Shown here piece after piece: positions 4,686 through 5,242 of a stretch of 5,242 nt of DNA. The position numbers and the translations under genes were made by a program. Source of the stretch: Legionella longbeachae (GTDB taxonomy: Bacteria > Pseudomonadota > Gammaproteobacteria > Legionellales > Legionellaceae); the NCBI GenBank assembly GCA_016191305.1, contig JACPOX010000151.1:1-5242 (forward strand). The letters run 5' to 3'. The notes below the pieces were generated by a model, which did no database searches, was not told where the DNA came from, and worked only from the letters and a program-made list of their open reading frames with translations. Numbering within the stretch: position 1 is the stretch's first letter; each line of letters starts with the position of its first letter.

Positions 4686-5242
4686 TTCTTTAAAAAAACA
4701 TCCACCAAGTTCTCTTCAAGAAAAGCATCCTGCCACCAAGTTGCTGGAATCACTTAATTCGACGTTCCTTTCCAAGCATAAAACTGCCTCTCAATATAAA
4801 AGTAATGGGATCAACACCATTATCGTTTATCTTGGCAATGAATTGTCTTTATGGAAAAAAGAAAGTAATAATCAATACAAAAAAATGGATAGTTTGATAA
4901 CACCATCGGAGGATGGAAGTTACACTCGCATCAAACAAATCAGTCATATTCCTTTAACTATCCAAGCTTTGCTAAAAGAATACATTCATGGGGGAATTGA
5001 GAAACAAGTATTTGAGATAGAAATTCAACGATTATTGCTTGATATTAAATCAGTTTTAAATGATTTAGATTTACTTTTTGGGCATGATGATTGTACAACG
5101 CAACGATGTATTTTAATGGATTTGATCAAATTACTTCCAGAACTTTTAAATGCAGTATCTGCTCAAGCAGCATATAAACAATACCAAATAGAATTGCATA
5201 AACTAAAACCTTTACTGGATAAAAATATTGAAGCTGCTGCTC
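4572..5242 (+). pseudogene. Frameshifted hypothetical gene, 3' end beyond window
   Basis: Translation should begin at ATG 4572 (AGGAG at 4560-4564), but that frame stops at 4683. The next frame, shifted by +1, is open from 4606 to the right edge (212 codons), encoding TEFIRAVFLQANSLKKHPPS and onward. It has no ATG until 4885, and that ATG has no ribosome site; TTG 4741 also lacks one. One extra base, or two missing, between 4606 and 4683 would explain this. The encoded body is rich in Leu, Lys and Asn and largely helical-looking, with leucine-rich amphipathic stretches (IQRLLLDIKSVLNDLDLLF, LMDLIKLLPELLNAV). There is no signal peptide, transmembrane segment or catalytic motif I can name. A cytoplasmic protein or a secreted effector would both fit; I do not recognise the family. 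The downstream frame shows no further stops, so the damage is recent, a sequencing error, or a recoding event. Confidence 0.6.

Noticed and set aside
4660..4690. Programmed frameshift at the T-run before TAA 4683
   Set aside because: The bases before the stop do not allow good re-pairing after a +1 slip, and there is no internal Shine-Dalgarno or prfB-like CTT TGA signal. A mutation or sequence error is simpler.

Overview
The window is AT-rich, gamma-proteobacterial-looking DNA, and its protein content best fits Legionella or a close relative. It holds a LasB/ProA-type secreted M4 metalloprotease, an omptin outer-membrane protease, an IS4-type insertion-sequence remnant of the kind common in Legionellaceae, and poorly conserved hypothetical genes. 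The genus is inferred from protein style and base composition, not proven.

Layout from left to right. Positions 1-1544 (minus strand) carry a thermolysin-family preproenzyme with all zinc and catalytic residues; its last ~30 residues lie beyond the left edge. A plausible promoter for it sits at 1578-1606. Positions 1801-2348 are a 548-bp internally deleted insertion sequence bounded by perfect 18-bp inverted repeats. It keeps only the N-terminal and C-terminal ends of its transposase. Its right end stops 4 bp short of the stop codon of the next gene, 2353-3108 (minus strand), an exported protein with a TDKLGHFF signature and no firm function. A 362-bp divergent intergenic region (3109-3470) follows, with several dyads and a strong sigma-70 promoter whose -35 lies inside a 17-bp perfect palindrome. 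This promoter drives the omptin gene 3471-4397 (plus strand), which ends at a clear hairpin terminator (4428-4461). A second good promoter with an operator-like dyad (4485-4539) precedes a gene starting at 4572 whose frame is broken near its 5' end and whose body runs off the right edge.

The genes do not form one operon: the orientations are minus, minus, plus, plus, and each coding unit has its own promoter or terminator signals. The common theme is exported or surface proteolysis, with a secreted elastase-like enzyme and a surface omptin within 2 kb of each other. Whether they act together is inference. I found no CRISPR array, tRNA, rRNA or convincing new multi-gene system. The points most worth following are the omptin's altered LPS-contact residues and extra cysteine pair, the palindromic promoters, the MITE-like IS derivative and the frameshifted right-hand gene.
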